From Gerris lacustris (Eukaryota; Arthropoda; Insecta; Hemiptera; Gerridae), in the NCBI GenBank assembly GCA_951217055.1, contig OX578280.1, forward strand, positions 14,175,394 to 14,239,393: a DNA stretch of 64,000 nt, written 5' to 3'. A program made the position numbers and the translations under genes. This document shows, in pieces, positions 47,521 through 59,555 of the stretch (within the stretch, counting starts at the first letter, position 1; each line of letters opens with the position of its first letter). The notes under the pieces are model-generated. The model was not told where the DNA came from, did no database searches, and was given only the letters and a program-made list of their open reading frames with translations.

Positions 47521-47668
47521 TTTTGCACACTGCAATAGGCTACACAATTTGTGAGAGACACCAAGGTTCCAGGAACTGTTCCAACATCAGACATTGCGTC
47601 AGTAAGATGTTGGCTCGGCATTACGCCATGTCCTGCATCGTTTCGTCGCGTCCGACTCATCAGAGCAA
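47521..47668 (-). mobile_element. Hammerhead-bearing repeat, copy A (Penelope-like?)
   Basis: Minus-strand sequence matches 52958-53116: the hammerhead core, AGGACATGGCGTAATGCCG, GATGTTGGAACAGTTCCT, CTTGGTGTCTCTCAC and ACAAATTGTGT, then (TA)n. The 5' side (plus 47664 onward) diverges just before CTGATGAG, so this copy is 5' truncated or begins there. Penelope-like retroelements are known to carry hammerhead motifs in their terminal repeats; no Penelope coding sequence is seen. Confidence 0.6.
47635..47663 (-). ncRNA. Hammerhead ribozyme core, copy A (incomplete)
   Basis: Minus strand: CTGATGA (47663-47657), a 4-bp stem II GTCG/CGAC with loop GACG, then GAAA and CGATGC. These are all the conserved catalytic-core blocks. 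The upstream stem-III partner and cleavage triplet present in copy B are absent here, so self-cleavage is unlikely. Confidence 0.6.
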
Positions 47669-49196
47669 TTTTAAAGTGATAGGACAAAAGACTTAGCCGA
47701 GAGAGTAGGCGGCAGACGGACGGACGGACAGGCAGACTCAAAATATAAGGGTCCTGTAGCATTTTTTTCTATATCTAGAAAATGTCTACATTATTTTTTA
47801 AATTTAGATTTTGTTGAGTGTTAGAACCCTTAACTCGCCTTTTTAGACTCTTTGGTTCAATATATATTTATTTATTTGGTAGTGATATTTCTATCTATAT
47901 TCTATCTAGTTATTATATTTTATTTATGAACCATAGTTTGGTGGACGCACCTTGCTTGGTTTACTATTTATCTGTCTACGAGTTGGGACGCCTTCACGTA
48001 GATGTGATTGTTTATATATTTCCGAGTATTATATTTGCAGTATATTCTATATTCTATATCATACCTCCTGTTGTCATATTTCTATATCATAAAGTCCATC
48101 TTATTTGTTGTCTAAAGAGATTGGAGAGGTGGGGTGACGGTTAGGACTCGGTGATTCAGTGTGGTTCCCGTCACGAGCTACGGAGGTTTCCGTAGGTTGA
48201 CCAACCGTGCCTTGTGACTTATTGCCGATGGCTGTTGGGTGTTGGGTTGACGCCATCTTGTGAACCCCTGTTGTTACGTTTAGTTTGTTATAAGAACAAT
48301 TAAACTTAAAGATCTGGACATCTGTGATTTGTTTGTAAAACTCTTCAACTGGAGGTGTACCAAGTACCAAGTACTATTTTGGTGGATTTTGCTGCCTTTT
48401 GTTCGTGGACGTTCTCCTACCTTGACTTCCCTCTGTCTGGAGGAACTCTTCGCTGCATCCACGCCGCGTCGTTTTTTTTTGGATATTACTTTTTTTGTGA
48501 GTCGGAGATATCTTTTTTATGTTTTTCATATTCTGACCGCCCGTAGGGAATTACGGATATATATATTTATTAGTTAGCTCCAATTACTACTGTAGATTAA
48601 ACTGTATTCTTCTTTTGCGAGCATGAAAAATAGCAGAAGTAAAAATTATTTGAACGTTTTTTTTTACGCTACAATTACTTGGCAAGGCCAAAAATTATAT
48701 ATATATTTCTTGAAATCCATTTTGATTTACTGTGTTTTTTGTTTAACCATTTTGGAGACTATCTCTGGTTTTTTTTTGGGAACACAAGTTTCGTTATTTT
48801 GCTTGTGCCCAAATTGGAAAAAATCAATTAATTAAACAAAATATCAGTTTATGCCAGGGATGATCTCTAACCCGAAATTTCCAGTCATTTTTCATTTATT
48901 GTTTAAAAATAACGTGGCGCCCTTTTCCTTATTTATTCATTATTTTTTTTGTTTTATAAAACCCACCCCCAACTTCACTGAGCTTGAGGGAGCTACTTTT
49001 ATTCCGGGTGAGGTAGCTCGGACGTTCATAAAATTGTGGAACGTTACAGTCCTTAGTTAACATTTAAGGAACATTTATCCCTTTTTAATAAACAAAAATA
49101 TTATAATTTTGCCATACACTGTGGATTACTAATAATACACACTTGTATGGTATCCTTGTTATTAATTCTTGTATAGCAATAAAAGATTTTTAAATA
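47669..49196. other. Unassigned; possible LTR-like segment
   Basis: From TGTTGAGTGTTAGAACCC (47812) to about 48370 the sequence is less AT-rich and resembles an LTR in style, with a possible late AATTAAA signal near 48299. I find no matching second LTR or coding region, so this is only a suggestion. The rest is AT-rich. Confidence 0.25.
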
Positions 49197-50185
<989 letters not shown>

Positions 50186-50760
50186 AGACGCGCATGCGCG
50201 TCTCATAGTTCTGAAGAATTCCTCTTCTTTACCGCCCTAGGGTGGTAAAGAATTCTTCAGCACGATTAGCGAGTTTGTTTACATTTAACAAAACTAATTT
50301 GCTGTTCTTTTATTAAAGTAACTGTTTATATCGAGTTTTTAGTGAAAAACAATGAGTGAATCAACAATCGTAGATAAAGTACGGTACGCAACTCGTGCGA
50401 AAACGGCATTTTGCAATGCTCGTGTGGTTTTACTACCCACGCTGTCGCTCGGGTGCAAACTCCACACTCGCATGCAAAATGCTACTTTCCGCACTCGACG
50501 CGTAATGTACTATTTCCTACAGTTGACCGATAATCAACTGTAGGAAATAGTTATTTATGTAAGTAGGCAGCAAAATGGAATTTTGCTGACAAGTTTTTAA
50601 GTTTTAGTTCCGAGCCAAAGGCGAGGATAGGCTAAACAAATTTACTGCAGAGGCGAAGCCGAGGCAGGAAATTTACTATTTTACTGACGAGGCGAAGCCG
50701 AGTCAGGAAAATTACATGTTGACTGGCGAGCCGAAGCCGAGGCAGGCAAATGTTAATTAC
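50186..50760 (+). repeat. CGCATGCGCGTCTCATAG repeat with hairpins, copy 2
   Basis: Matches 35455-35975. It starts with the CGCATGCGCGTCTCATAG block and a shortened hairpin. A frame beginning MSESTIVDKVRYATRAKT (50352) continues 63 residues to 50543 but has no known domain. A perfect 17-bp stem (50510-50526 with 50534-50550, loop CCGATAA) follows. 50620-50800 repeats GAGGCGAAGCCGAGGCAGG-like words about every 50 bases. Confidence 0.55.
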
Positions 50761-52480
50761 CTGCTGAGGTGTAACCGAAGCAGGTAATCTTTAAACGAGT
50801 CAGGAATGTTTCCTTTGCTGCATAGTTAGATACAATATTTTATCTATTAATGGCAGAAAAATTACACTAATTATTATATTCCCTTTTTAATATATAAAAG
50901 ATTTAAAGAAATTAAATTTGTAAAAAAACGAAAGTTTGAGTCATCAAGAAATCAAAACAAAGGCAAAACAATTCAGGGTTGCCACTTTTTTTATTAACAA
51001 CTCTTTTTTATCTCAATTTTTAGTGATTTTTTAAAAATAATCATTGTAAAATAGTATAATTTGTTTGTCACTATAATTATTTAAGTTATTTTCAAAAAAG
51101 ATATAACCATTTAGCAGAATATTACGCTTAAATATATAAAAATGAACAATGTGGTAGTGTTTATAACCTGCGATGAAGTAACCTTTTTTTAGTAAAATTT
51201 TCTTACAGCCTGTTTGTTATTTTGCTGACACTTTTATATTTTGCTGACACTTTATTCAAAAGAATCAAGAAAAATGACATTTTGCAGACTGAAAACAGTA
51301 CAACAATGCTTAATTTTGCTGCCGTGAGTAGATAAAAGTTATTTTTCTCAAGAAATTGAGCTTGAAATTCTTAATTTTCTGATTTACATTACCCTACTAC
51401 TAGTAGTATTATAGGATTGAATTGTAAACTTACTAAATTGGAATGTAAGCTTGTAGCATGCGAGACATGCATAGAGAGACAGGCATGCATGTATCAATAA
51501 ATTGCTTCAGTAATTCCATATCCCAGCTAGAGCCCGTCACCATGATGGAATTGCTGTCTAACGAGTGCTAACAACACCATAGAATTACTAAAGATAATAA
51601 CATGGCAACTTCAAAATCATCAATGTTCAATGTTTAGTAAAAACAAATTCATCGAGGGATATATTATTAAATAATTCACATTGACAACCAATATCTTTTC
51701 GATTAGCGTGAAAATGTCTCACCTGCAGAACCCTTATAAATTATTATTAGTAACTGTGCTTTGAATCAGAACACAGCGCCCCAAGCGTATCCAACATACA
51801 AATTCCCTACATTGATCTCTATAAATCCCATTTTATTTCTTGTTTGTTGAAACAATGTATTATCATTTAATTCTCGTTATACATTATTTTAATCAAACAG
51901 ATTTCCATCTACTAAACTAGGCATCGCGTTGGGTCTGTCATTGAAGTGATAATGAAATAAATATTAGATATTAGGAAAATAGTTAATCATGATGAGTTGA
52001 TTGTTAAGGAGAATGATTGTAATATAGAGCCTTGTTGTGAGGGAGAAGGGTACCTTTCTACATATTCCTTAACTTGCTGTTACGACCACGTTATGTTACG
52101 TTATGTTACGACCATCTTCATATCAACTATTTTAAAATGTATCATTTCACTTCTCAATAACTACTGCTTCTATCAAGTTGAAATATCACATGCCTCTTTA
52201 AATTATAATTAAAACGATCTATACGATGTCTTTCGGATTTCTGTCCAAGAATTTATGAAATCAGAGACATACAAGTATTTCATTCTTCAGAGCTATTACA
52301 ATACTATTACTATAAGCTCACAAAGATGATCCCAGATAAAGGATAAAAAAATTAAATAAATTAGACAATAATGTTTTGTGTTTTGTTTGTATCATTAAAT
52401 TATACATAATGGGCCGCAAGGATGCGATGTCCCACACAAATAGGCAGACTACTTATTTTCTTCAACACATACATATATAT
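50761..52480. other. Repeat debris
   Basis: 51918-52200 has the CTAGGCATCGCGTTGGGTC head and the same order of blocks as 41316 onward (GTTAATCATGATGAGTTGAT, TAATATAGAGCC). No gene seen. Confidence 0.35.
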
Positions 52481-52692
52481 AATTTAAATAAAATTATAAT
52501 TATTATTAACTACGGGAAACAATAGACTCCAGCGCCGGGATTTGAACCACGGACCTCTATATTCTCCTGCGTAGCTTAGTTGGTTAGAGCGCTATACTGG
52601 AAATATAGAGGCCCGTCGTTCAAAACCGGCTCAGGAGTCTATTTTTCTCTGTCTGTTTCCCGTAGTTAATAATAATTATAATTTGATTTAAA
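52481..52692 (+). mobile_element. Palindromic element carrying a full tRNA-like sequence (copy 2)
   Basis: Outer arms as in the 25455 copy: TTATTAACTACGGGAAACA at the left, TGTTTCCCGTAGTTAATAA at the right. Inside, on the plus strand (~52563-52638), acceptor CTCCTG, A-box TAGCTTAGTTGGTTAGAGCG, anticodon arm CTATACTGGAAATATAG, T-arm CGTTCAAAACCG and CAGGAG close a cloverleaf-like layout. The left arm holds a reverse-complement copy of the tRNA's 3' half (GGGATTTGAACCACGG). By position the anticodon would be GGA, but there is no long serine-type variable arm, so it is probably not a working tRNA. Confidence 0.7.
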
Positions 52693-52763
52693 TTAGAATT
52701 TAATCTTTCTGTAGTAGGAATACTATCAAAATCGTAAAATATGAATTTCTAATTGATTGTACG

Positions 52764-53121
<358 letters not shown>

Positions 53122-53197
<76 letters not shown>
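53122..53197. repeat. (TA)n microsatellite, right of hammerhead repeat B
   Basis: Pure TA tract of about 38 units that runs directly into the palindrome at 53198. Confidence 0.95.
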
Positions 53198-53199
<2 letters not shown>

Positions 53200-53347
53200 A
53201 CACCAAATTTTATAATTAAAATAATTTTCCTGGTTTAAAGTAAAAAATACACACACATGTATACATATGTACATATATATATATGTGTGTGTGTGTATTT
53301 TTTACTTTAAACCAGGAAAATTATTTTAATTATAAAATTTGGTGTGG
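53198..53347. repeat. 150-bp palindrome with ~60-bp near-perfect arms
   Basis: The left arm begins CCACACCAAATTTTATAATT; the right arm ends with its inverse ...GGTGTGG. The arms match base for base through TTTTCCTGGTTTAAAG and GTAAAAAATACACACACA. The centre is TG/TA-rich (~53258-53285). Such arms would form a long hairpin in single-stranded DNA or RNA. Confidence 0.9.
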
Positions 53348-54079
53348 CCAAGTGTATTGTTTTACATTAGATTATCCATAGTTATATTTCTCGGTAACAT
53401 TAATTAGAGCTAAAAAAACAACCAATATAAATGCTTTACATTTTACCCTTAATTTATATCTATCTGGGCGTAATTAATTTTTTTATTATTATTAATGTCA
53501 TCAAACTTCTGGTTTTTTTATTAAACAGAAAATTAAACTGTTGTTATTTTTAAAATTTTCCAGATTGTATATGTATACATATTTTTTTTAAAAATTATTT
53601 ATTGTTTTTTATAATGCTTTATTTTTTTTTTTTTTTTAATTACAGAAGCTAAAAGTGCGTTTTTTTTTTTGGTTACTTTTAGGGGTGGGTAAAAATAAAA
53701 AAAGATATAAGAAGAGGGAAGTTGTAACTCCCCCATTTTATTACCCAGCCATAAAATGAATGCGAAAAATCGCTTTCTTTAAACTGGAATAACAAAAATG
53801 GCGGCTGTGGATATAGAAGGAAATGGACGAAAAAAGTAAAAACAAAGAAAACTGTTCTTGGAATGAAAAGAAAATTGGTCTGATTAACGGTTGGAAAGTG
53901 GGGGATATCGTCTTAGATATCTCTAAAGAGGGTTCCATTAGGCTTATAGCTTTAAGCTTAAGTATGCTTAGATTATAGAGAGGTTTTCCGACCTTTTCTT
54001 AAAACTCTGCAAGACAAAGAGACCTTAAGAGAAATAATTTGTTTCTTATACTTCCTTTTCTTAAACTTATTTATTGTTA
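53348..54079. other. AT-rich stretch
   Basis: No gene recognised; several poly(T) runs. Confidence 0.3.
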
Positions 54080-54350
54080 TAGTCCAGGAGATAGCGTGCA
54101 AAAAAGTGTCTGACTAACATCAAGCTAGAATTTTGTGTATAAGTAAATCTTTTTGTGCCTTTTAAGAATATATGGTCTGCTATGTTTGTTAGTGGAACAT
54201 AGCTTGGCAATAATAGGCATTTGAAAACAACAAACCCTTAAAGAGTAGCCATGTCACGTCTATTTTGGTGGACAATGTGATTTCCATGATCCTGAGTACA
54301 TAATTAGTTTGTAGATCAAAAATCAAGTGGATGTATTTTGTCATTTGGTT
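54080..54350. mobile_element. Left half of a foldback MITE
   Basis: Starts TAGTCCAGGAGATAGCGTGC and follows the left arm of the 13685 copy to near its centre. The right arm is missing. A different repeat begins at ~54360. Confidence 0.75.
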
Positions 54351-54359
54351 TGTTAGTTA

Positions 54360-55236
54360 ACCCTTAACTGCCCGAATTATTTTTTTGGGGAATTGTTTGG
54401 TTTTTTTCTGGGGATTTTGTCTGTTAAGAGGTCCCTTAATATGTAAAAAATGTTTAAAAAAATTGAAATAAATTCCTTACCCCAAATTTGGGCTGTTGCC
54501 ATATGGCAACGCTAGGACATTAGCCCTACAGTTTTTTTTTCTCAGTAAATTTTTTAATAATTTCTTTTACAAAATGTATGTAAAATAAATTTTAGGTTAA
54601 AAAAGTACAAATAATACTAACAAAATACTAAATTTATTTAAAAGAACAAAAAAGTTTTTTTTTTTTTTTTCATAACTTGTATTATGTATCATGTTCTTTT
54701 TCGGTAAAATTATGTAATTATTTCTTAATTTTTTGTTTTATGCATGTGTTTTTGTTATTACCTTTAAAAATATATTTGTATTATTCAATTGTAATAAAAA
54801 ATAGACTGCCAATTAGTGTGGCACATAGCTTCCTCGCATCCTATCATGTACATTATTGTTATATTAACATTAAAATTATTGTTATATTACTTTATTGTTA
54901 TATTGTTAATTGTGTAAAAACTATTAATAGTGTTAGCGATCTTTAACACTTCATAGCGGTGTCGCTGTTGGTTTTACTAAAAAATTGTATTGGAAAAAAA
55001 TGTTTGTCTCATTCAATAGATGAAGTTAGATTTTTTTCCCGACCTAAAATTCCAATTTTAAATTTGAAGTTCACGTTTACACGAGCGTTGCTCGTGAACG
55101 CTTGGACGGATAACGTTGTCCAACGAACTCGTCCTCGGCATTGGTAAAATGAACATGTCTACCAAATTTCATCAAAATCGGTCGACATTTACTCAAGTTA
55201 TCGTCGCACGTTTCATAATTCGCGGACACACAGACC

Positions 55237-55292
<56 letters not shown>

Positions 55293-56050
55293 CGGAACCA
55301 AAAATGTTCCCTGATGTCTGAAACGGATTTCTGTCTTGGAATTTTTAAAATCGGAGGCATAAAAGTTTTTCGTTCACAAAAGTGAACACAATGCTTCCGT
55401 TACCTTCGGTAAGCTCGGAAGCAAAATATAGATATTATTATATACATATTATTTTTAAAAGAATAGCCCAATACTATTTGTTACTAATTATTAATTATAC
55501 TTGTTCAACAAAAATAATTATAATATTTAGAGACTAATTGAGAAATATTTAGAAAATAATCAATAAAAAATGAACATTAGGCAAAAAAAACATCAAAACT
55601 TTGTATATAAATATGACTGAATAAAATTACCACTTAGAAAAAAAACTGTAAGGCTAATGTCCTAGCGTTGCCATATGGCAACTTGCAAATTGACGCTCAA
55701 TTTAGGGCAGAAAAATTAAATTTTGTGAAATTGCAATAATTTTATATTTTTAATCACTCTTTATTCTAATAGTTTCATTACCAATAATAAAAATATTTAA
55801 TTAATTAATTAATTAAAAAAATTAAAATTCTTTCCATGTCTCAAATTTGGAATAACCCATTTTTTAAACCTGTCTTGTCGCATACGTGTTTCACCAAACA
55901 AATAAATCTAATGATGAAAAATCAATTTAGTCCTTCTTTTGACATAATATTAACATTTAAAATGTTCAATATTAACTTGGACCTCTCCAGACAATAATAA
56001 AGGGAGGGGGTTTTGCTGTTGCCATATGGCAACGCTAGGTTATTAAGGGT
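54360..56050. mobile_element. Composite element with GTTGCCATATGGCAAC palindromes, nested repeat inside
   Basis: Ends look inverted: TTAACCCTTAACTGCCCG at the left and ATTAAGGGTAATC at the right, which recalls piggyBac (TTAA, CCC...GGG), although the right TTAA is imperfect. A 16-bp palindrome GTTGCCATATGGCAAC occurs three times (54495, 55667, 56018). The segment 54495-54540 reappears reverse-complemented at 55640-55682. The GCTTCCGAGCTTACCG family copy at 54797-55425 lies between these two. Confidence 0.5.
54797..55425 (+). repeat. GCTTCCGAGCTTACCG family, fullest copy
   Basis: Order: AATAGACTGCCAATTAGTG; CATAGCTTCCTCGCATCC; GATCTTTAACACTTCATAGC; CGTTTACACGAGCGTTGCTC; CATTGGTAAAATGAACATG; ACCAAATTTCATCAAAATCG; a (CAGA)n tract (55229-55291); AAACGGATTTCTGTCTTGG; and the hairpin end TTCCGTTACCTTCGGTAAGC, which folds via TTACC/GGTAA and GCTTCC/GGAAGC. 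Non-coding and non-LTR in appearance; superfamily unknown. Confidence 0.7.
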
Positions 56051-56432
56051 AATCAAAAAATAACTCCAAATCAAAATGGCCAATAACAAATTTTGTACTC
56101 AGGATCATGGACACTCTTTTGAGCCCTATTTCCTGGTCGAAAGTGATAATAAATAATTGGTTCATTTTACTGTTTAGATTTTGTGGTACCACTTCATAAT
56201 TATGACGAATGGTTGGTAGATAACACAACAATATTGTCACCAATTTTATATTAAAATTCACAAACGTGTTTTGACGTATAACATCATCTTTAGTGTGTGT
56301 GTTAACTTAGTGCAAGTGAATTCTGTACTAAGCTATCAATTTTATAAACTTTGAATCATGACAGTATCTACGGTAGCCTAAACTTATATTTTTGTACCAA
56401 ACTTGAGGGTATTGCTCCTTTAAAATGATGAA
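56051..56432. other. AT-rich spacer
   Basis: Nothing recognised. Confidence 0.3.
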
Positions 56433-57205
56433 AAATACGCGTGGTGTCGCGGGACACCCGGTAGGAACGAAGTTCCTTACATTTTTCATTAAATATAAAT
56501 TATAAAATCACACTGATAAGTACGTATACGTTGCTAAGTACTTATACATATACATGACGGAGTTAAGAGACAAATTTGCACCTAGCGGAGTTAAGGCAAA
56601 ATTTAAAAAAACAAAAAAAACAAGAAGCATTATTTTTATATTATTAAAGCAAGCGTCTTACAATAAATATGTATTGAATAATGAGAAAAAGTTAATAATG
56701 ATGAGTTTATAGCTAAAGATGGTTTTTTGTAGTATATAGCCTGAGGGAAAAGAACTGTTTTCTCTCTACCCGGCTTACTAATTTAAAATATTGAAAAATA
56801 TATCTCTTCCCTACTCAAAAACGTCTGCTTGTATCAAGTTGAAATTTTACGTGCCTGTTTCAATTGTATTTTAGACGATGTGTAAGAAGTTTTATTAAAA
56901 TCGTTACGTTAGAATGTAAGATATCGGTAAAATCGTTTTTTTTTATTTTAAAGCTTAATATTAAAGCTTACGTTTTACGCGAGCGTTGCGTGTGAACGCT
57001 TGGGCAATAACGTTATCCAACAAACTCAGCCTGGGCATTGGTTAAATGAGCATGTGTACCAAATTTCAACTCATTCGGTCATGTTTTACTCAAGTTAACG
57101 TCATCGGTAGATTTCGTGACGCTTGGTTTTGTGACTTTGATTTTGGTCGTTTTTTGGATTCACTCGCGGGGATCCAGAATGTGATATAAGGAACTTCGTC
57201 CCAAA
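56433..57205 (-). repeat. ~0.8-kb GGAACGAAGTTCC family, copy 4
   Basis: Begins GCGTGGTGTCGCGGGACACC and GGAACGAAGTTCCTTAC; ends GGGATCCAGAATGTGATATA and AAGGAACTTCGTCCC. The two ends contain inverse versions of GGAACGAAGTTCC. Non-coding. Confidence 0.65.
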
Positions 57206-57264
57206 AGAACATTTTTATTAGAAAATAAATTAAAAATTACAAGATAAAAAGAACATTTTATATA

Positions 57265-57575
57265 CTACGTTTTTAAATTTTTTGTCATAAATAATAAATT
57301 TGAAACACGTCAAAATGAAGATCGTAAACATGGCTCATGACAAAACAAATAAAATAACTGGCGGATTTTTTCCAAACTAACTTCCATACAGCAAAATTTG
57401 CTGAAAACGAATTAAATTCTGCTGATAGATGGCTAAAATAATGAATTGTCTTCTTGTTCTGAGCTATTCTAAAAGTTTCAAACGTCTAGCTACTCTGGAA
57501 GTTACTTAAAAATCGATTGTAAGATTTGTACTGGACAAACAAACAAGAAAGCAAGCTAATAAAAACGTAGTAAAA
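57265..57575 (-). repeat. Dispersed repeat, inverted partner of 33946-34256
   Basis: Reverse-complement match to the copy at 33946: CAAGCTAATAAAAACGTAGT, CAGCAAAATTTGCTG, ACAAAACAAATAAAATAACT. Boundaries approximate; non-coding. Confidence 0.6.
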
Positions 57576-59269
57576 ATGTTAAAAAAAAAATCACTCTTCA
57601 ACTTCACCTTCTTGATACAGTGTTTAGATAGAGGTACATCAGCGATCACATTATCTATGTAATTCAGAAACATAATATACTACTCTGGCTGTATGGCCAA
57701 TGCCGAAAATAAATATGTTCTAGAAACGATATAATAGGTTTTTCGTCTCCTCCAAATTTGATCTCTGGTTAAATCTCAATTAAAAATAATTTTAAAATAT
57801 GGTTCTCACCACATTTAAAATTTAAATCAGATAAATAAAACAAAATTATAACATCTCAAATAGTATATTGTTGCATTGGCAATTACATAAAGTTTCTTAT
57901 CGAACACTTTCGATTGAAAATTTCCTCTAAAATGAAATCACTTCTTATCTTTTTATTTCTTTATTCTATCAATGAAAAATAAATGTGGTAAATATATTAT
58001 AGTATGTAGTTTGCATTGTGCAACTCTTTGTGTTGTATAACACTAGATGGTATTATTAACTTTATGCCACATTTTATTGTTGTAAGGAATAAAGAAAATA
58101 AAGAATTTGTTTCACTTAGTTCCAGTAATAGTTCAATTTCCTTTTAGTCTCTATTTCTTTTGTAAAATTTGTAGCTTTTTTACTATTTCTAGTTTGTGTT
58201 TTTTTTCTTTGAGTTATTTTTAAGTTTGTTTTTTTCTACATTTGCTCCAGCTTTTTACAATAGTGTTTTTTTTTTTTTTTCTTTCTTTATTTATCTCTTT
58301 ATTTGTACCGACTTGATTTACTTTTAAAGGGGCACAAAAAAACACTGCATTACTATATATAACATTAACTTCGAACCACTAGTTTTTTTTTTCTTTAAAC
58401 TCACATGAGAATATACTTAGTACTTTTGCTTCTTTACATCTCTTAGGATTTGTTTTTTTTTTTACCTTGGAATCTTTGCAGAACTCATAAATAATACAAA
58501 ATAGCTTACCTCTTTTAATAAAAAAAAATCCCCTCTCTGTTCAAACAGGCTTAATTCATTTTAATCGGGTTGTAAAAAACGAGAAAATAATTTACTTCAT
58601 GCGCTAGAAGTATTGATTTAAGGTTTAATTCACTCTTCTTTGTTGAATAATAAATACCTATTTACCTTTACTTAATGGGCATTAATTGTTTTAATATTGT
58701 ATCAAATTTCTATATTAGATTTTTTTTTTTTTTTTTGGTTGTATACTTTTAGGATTATTTTTATTTATTTTGTGCTTTAACTATATAAGCCTCTTTGAAG
58801 CATATATGCTCATCGAATTTTAATCTTTTAAACCAATGGTTTGTGGAGTTTTAAAAAAGGTAATCAATGGTGACAGAAACTATGTTATCGTCCTAAAGAA
58901 TAAACATATTATACGTCTCTGAATTTAAAAATCCCAAAACAGAAAATGTTTGGTCCTGCGTCTGTCTGTAGGTCTATTCACAATTTTTGCAAATCTTACA
59001 TAAAATTATATCTTAAAAACAACTCTTCCGATTATAATGAAATTTGGGGGGGAGGGGGGCATATAAATTTTAACCTTCTGCGTCTATTGGTTGCCTTATC
59101 ATTATGGTACAAAGTTTTTTTTTACCTATACTATTAAAAGTAATCAAATTTAAATGATTTGTCGAATTTAGCCCACATGGGAATTTGTCCCATATTAATT
59201 TTGCAAACTTTAAAATTATAACGGGACCATCAGGCTACATTTACAAAGCACCCAAATTTCTTTAAAATC
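57576..59269. other. AT-rich stretch, degraded family end
   Basis: 58846-59240 holds a degraded part of the GCTTCCGAGCTTACCG-related long variant (CCCAAAACAGAAAATGTTTGG, ATGAAATTTGGGGGG). No gene seen. Confidence 0.3.
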
Positions 59270-59275
59270 TGGTAT

Positions 59276-59555
59276 TTTATTCTTATGTGGTAATATATTA
59301 TTCTATTCTAGTGCCATATTCTAATGTGGTAATATATTATTCTATTCTAGAGCTATATTCTTATGTGGTAATATATTATTCTATTCTAGTGCTATATTCT
59401 TATGTGGTAATATATTATTCTATTCTAGTGCTATATTCTTAGGTGGAAATATATTATTCTATGCTATTAATATATTCTTAGGTGGTAATATACTATTCTA
59501 TTCTATTGCTATATTCTTAGGTGATAATATATTATTCTATTCTATTTAATATATG
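59276..59555. repeat. 39-bp tandem array
   Basis: About seven units of 39 bp built on TTATGTGGTAATATATTATT and CTATTCTAGTGCTATATTC. The later units diverge (TTAGGTGGAAA, TTAGGTGATAA). One stray unit start, TTCTTAGGTGGTAAT, lies at ~60008. Confidence 0.88.

Noticed and set aside
48620..49060. Frames of 69-70 residues near 48.6-49.1 kb
   Set aside because: No domain, signal or splice pattern beyond what AT-rich DNA gives by chance.
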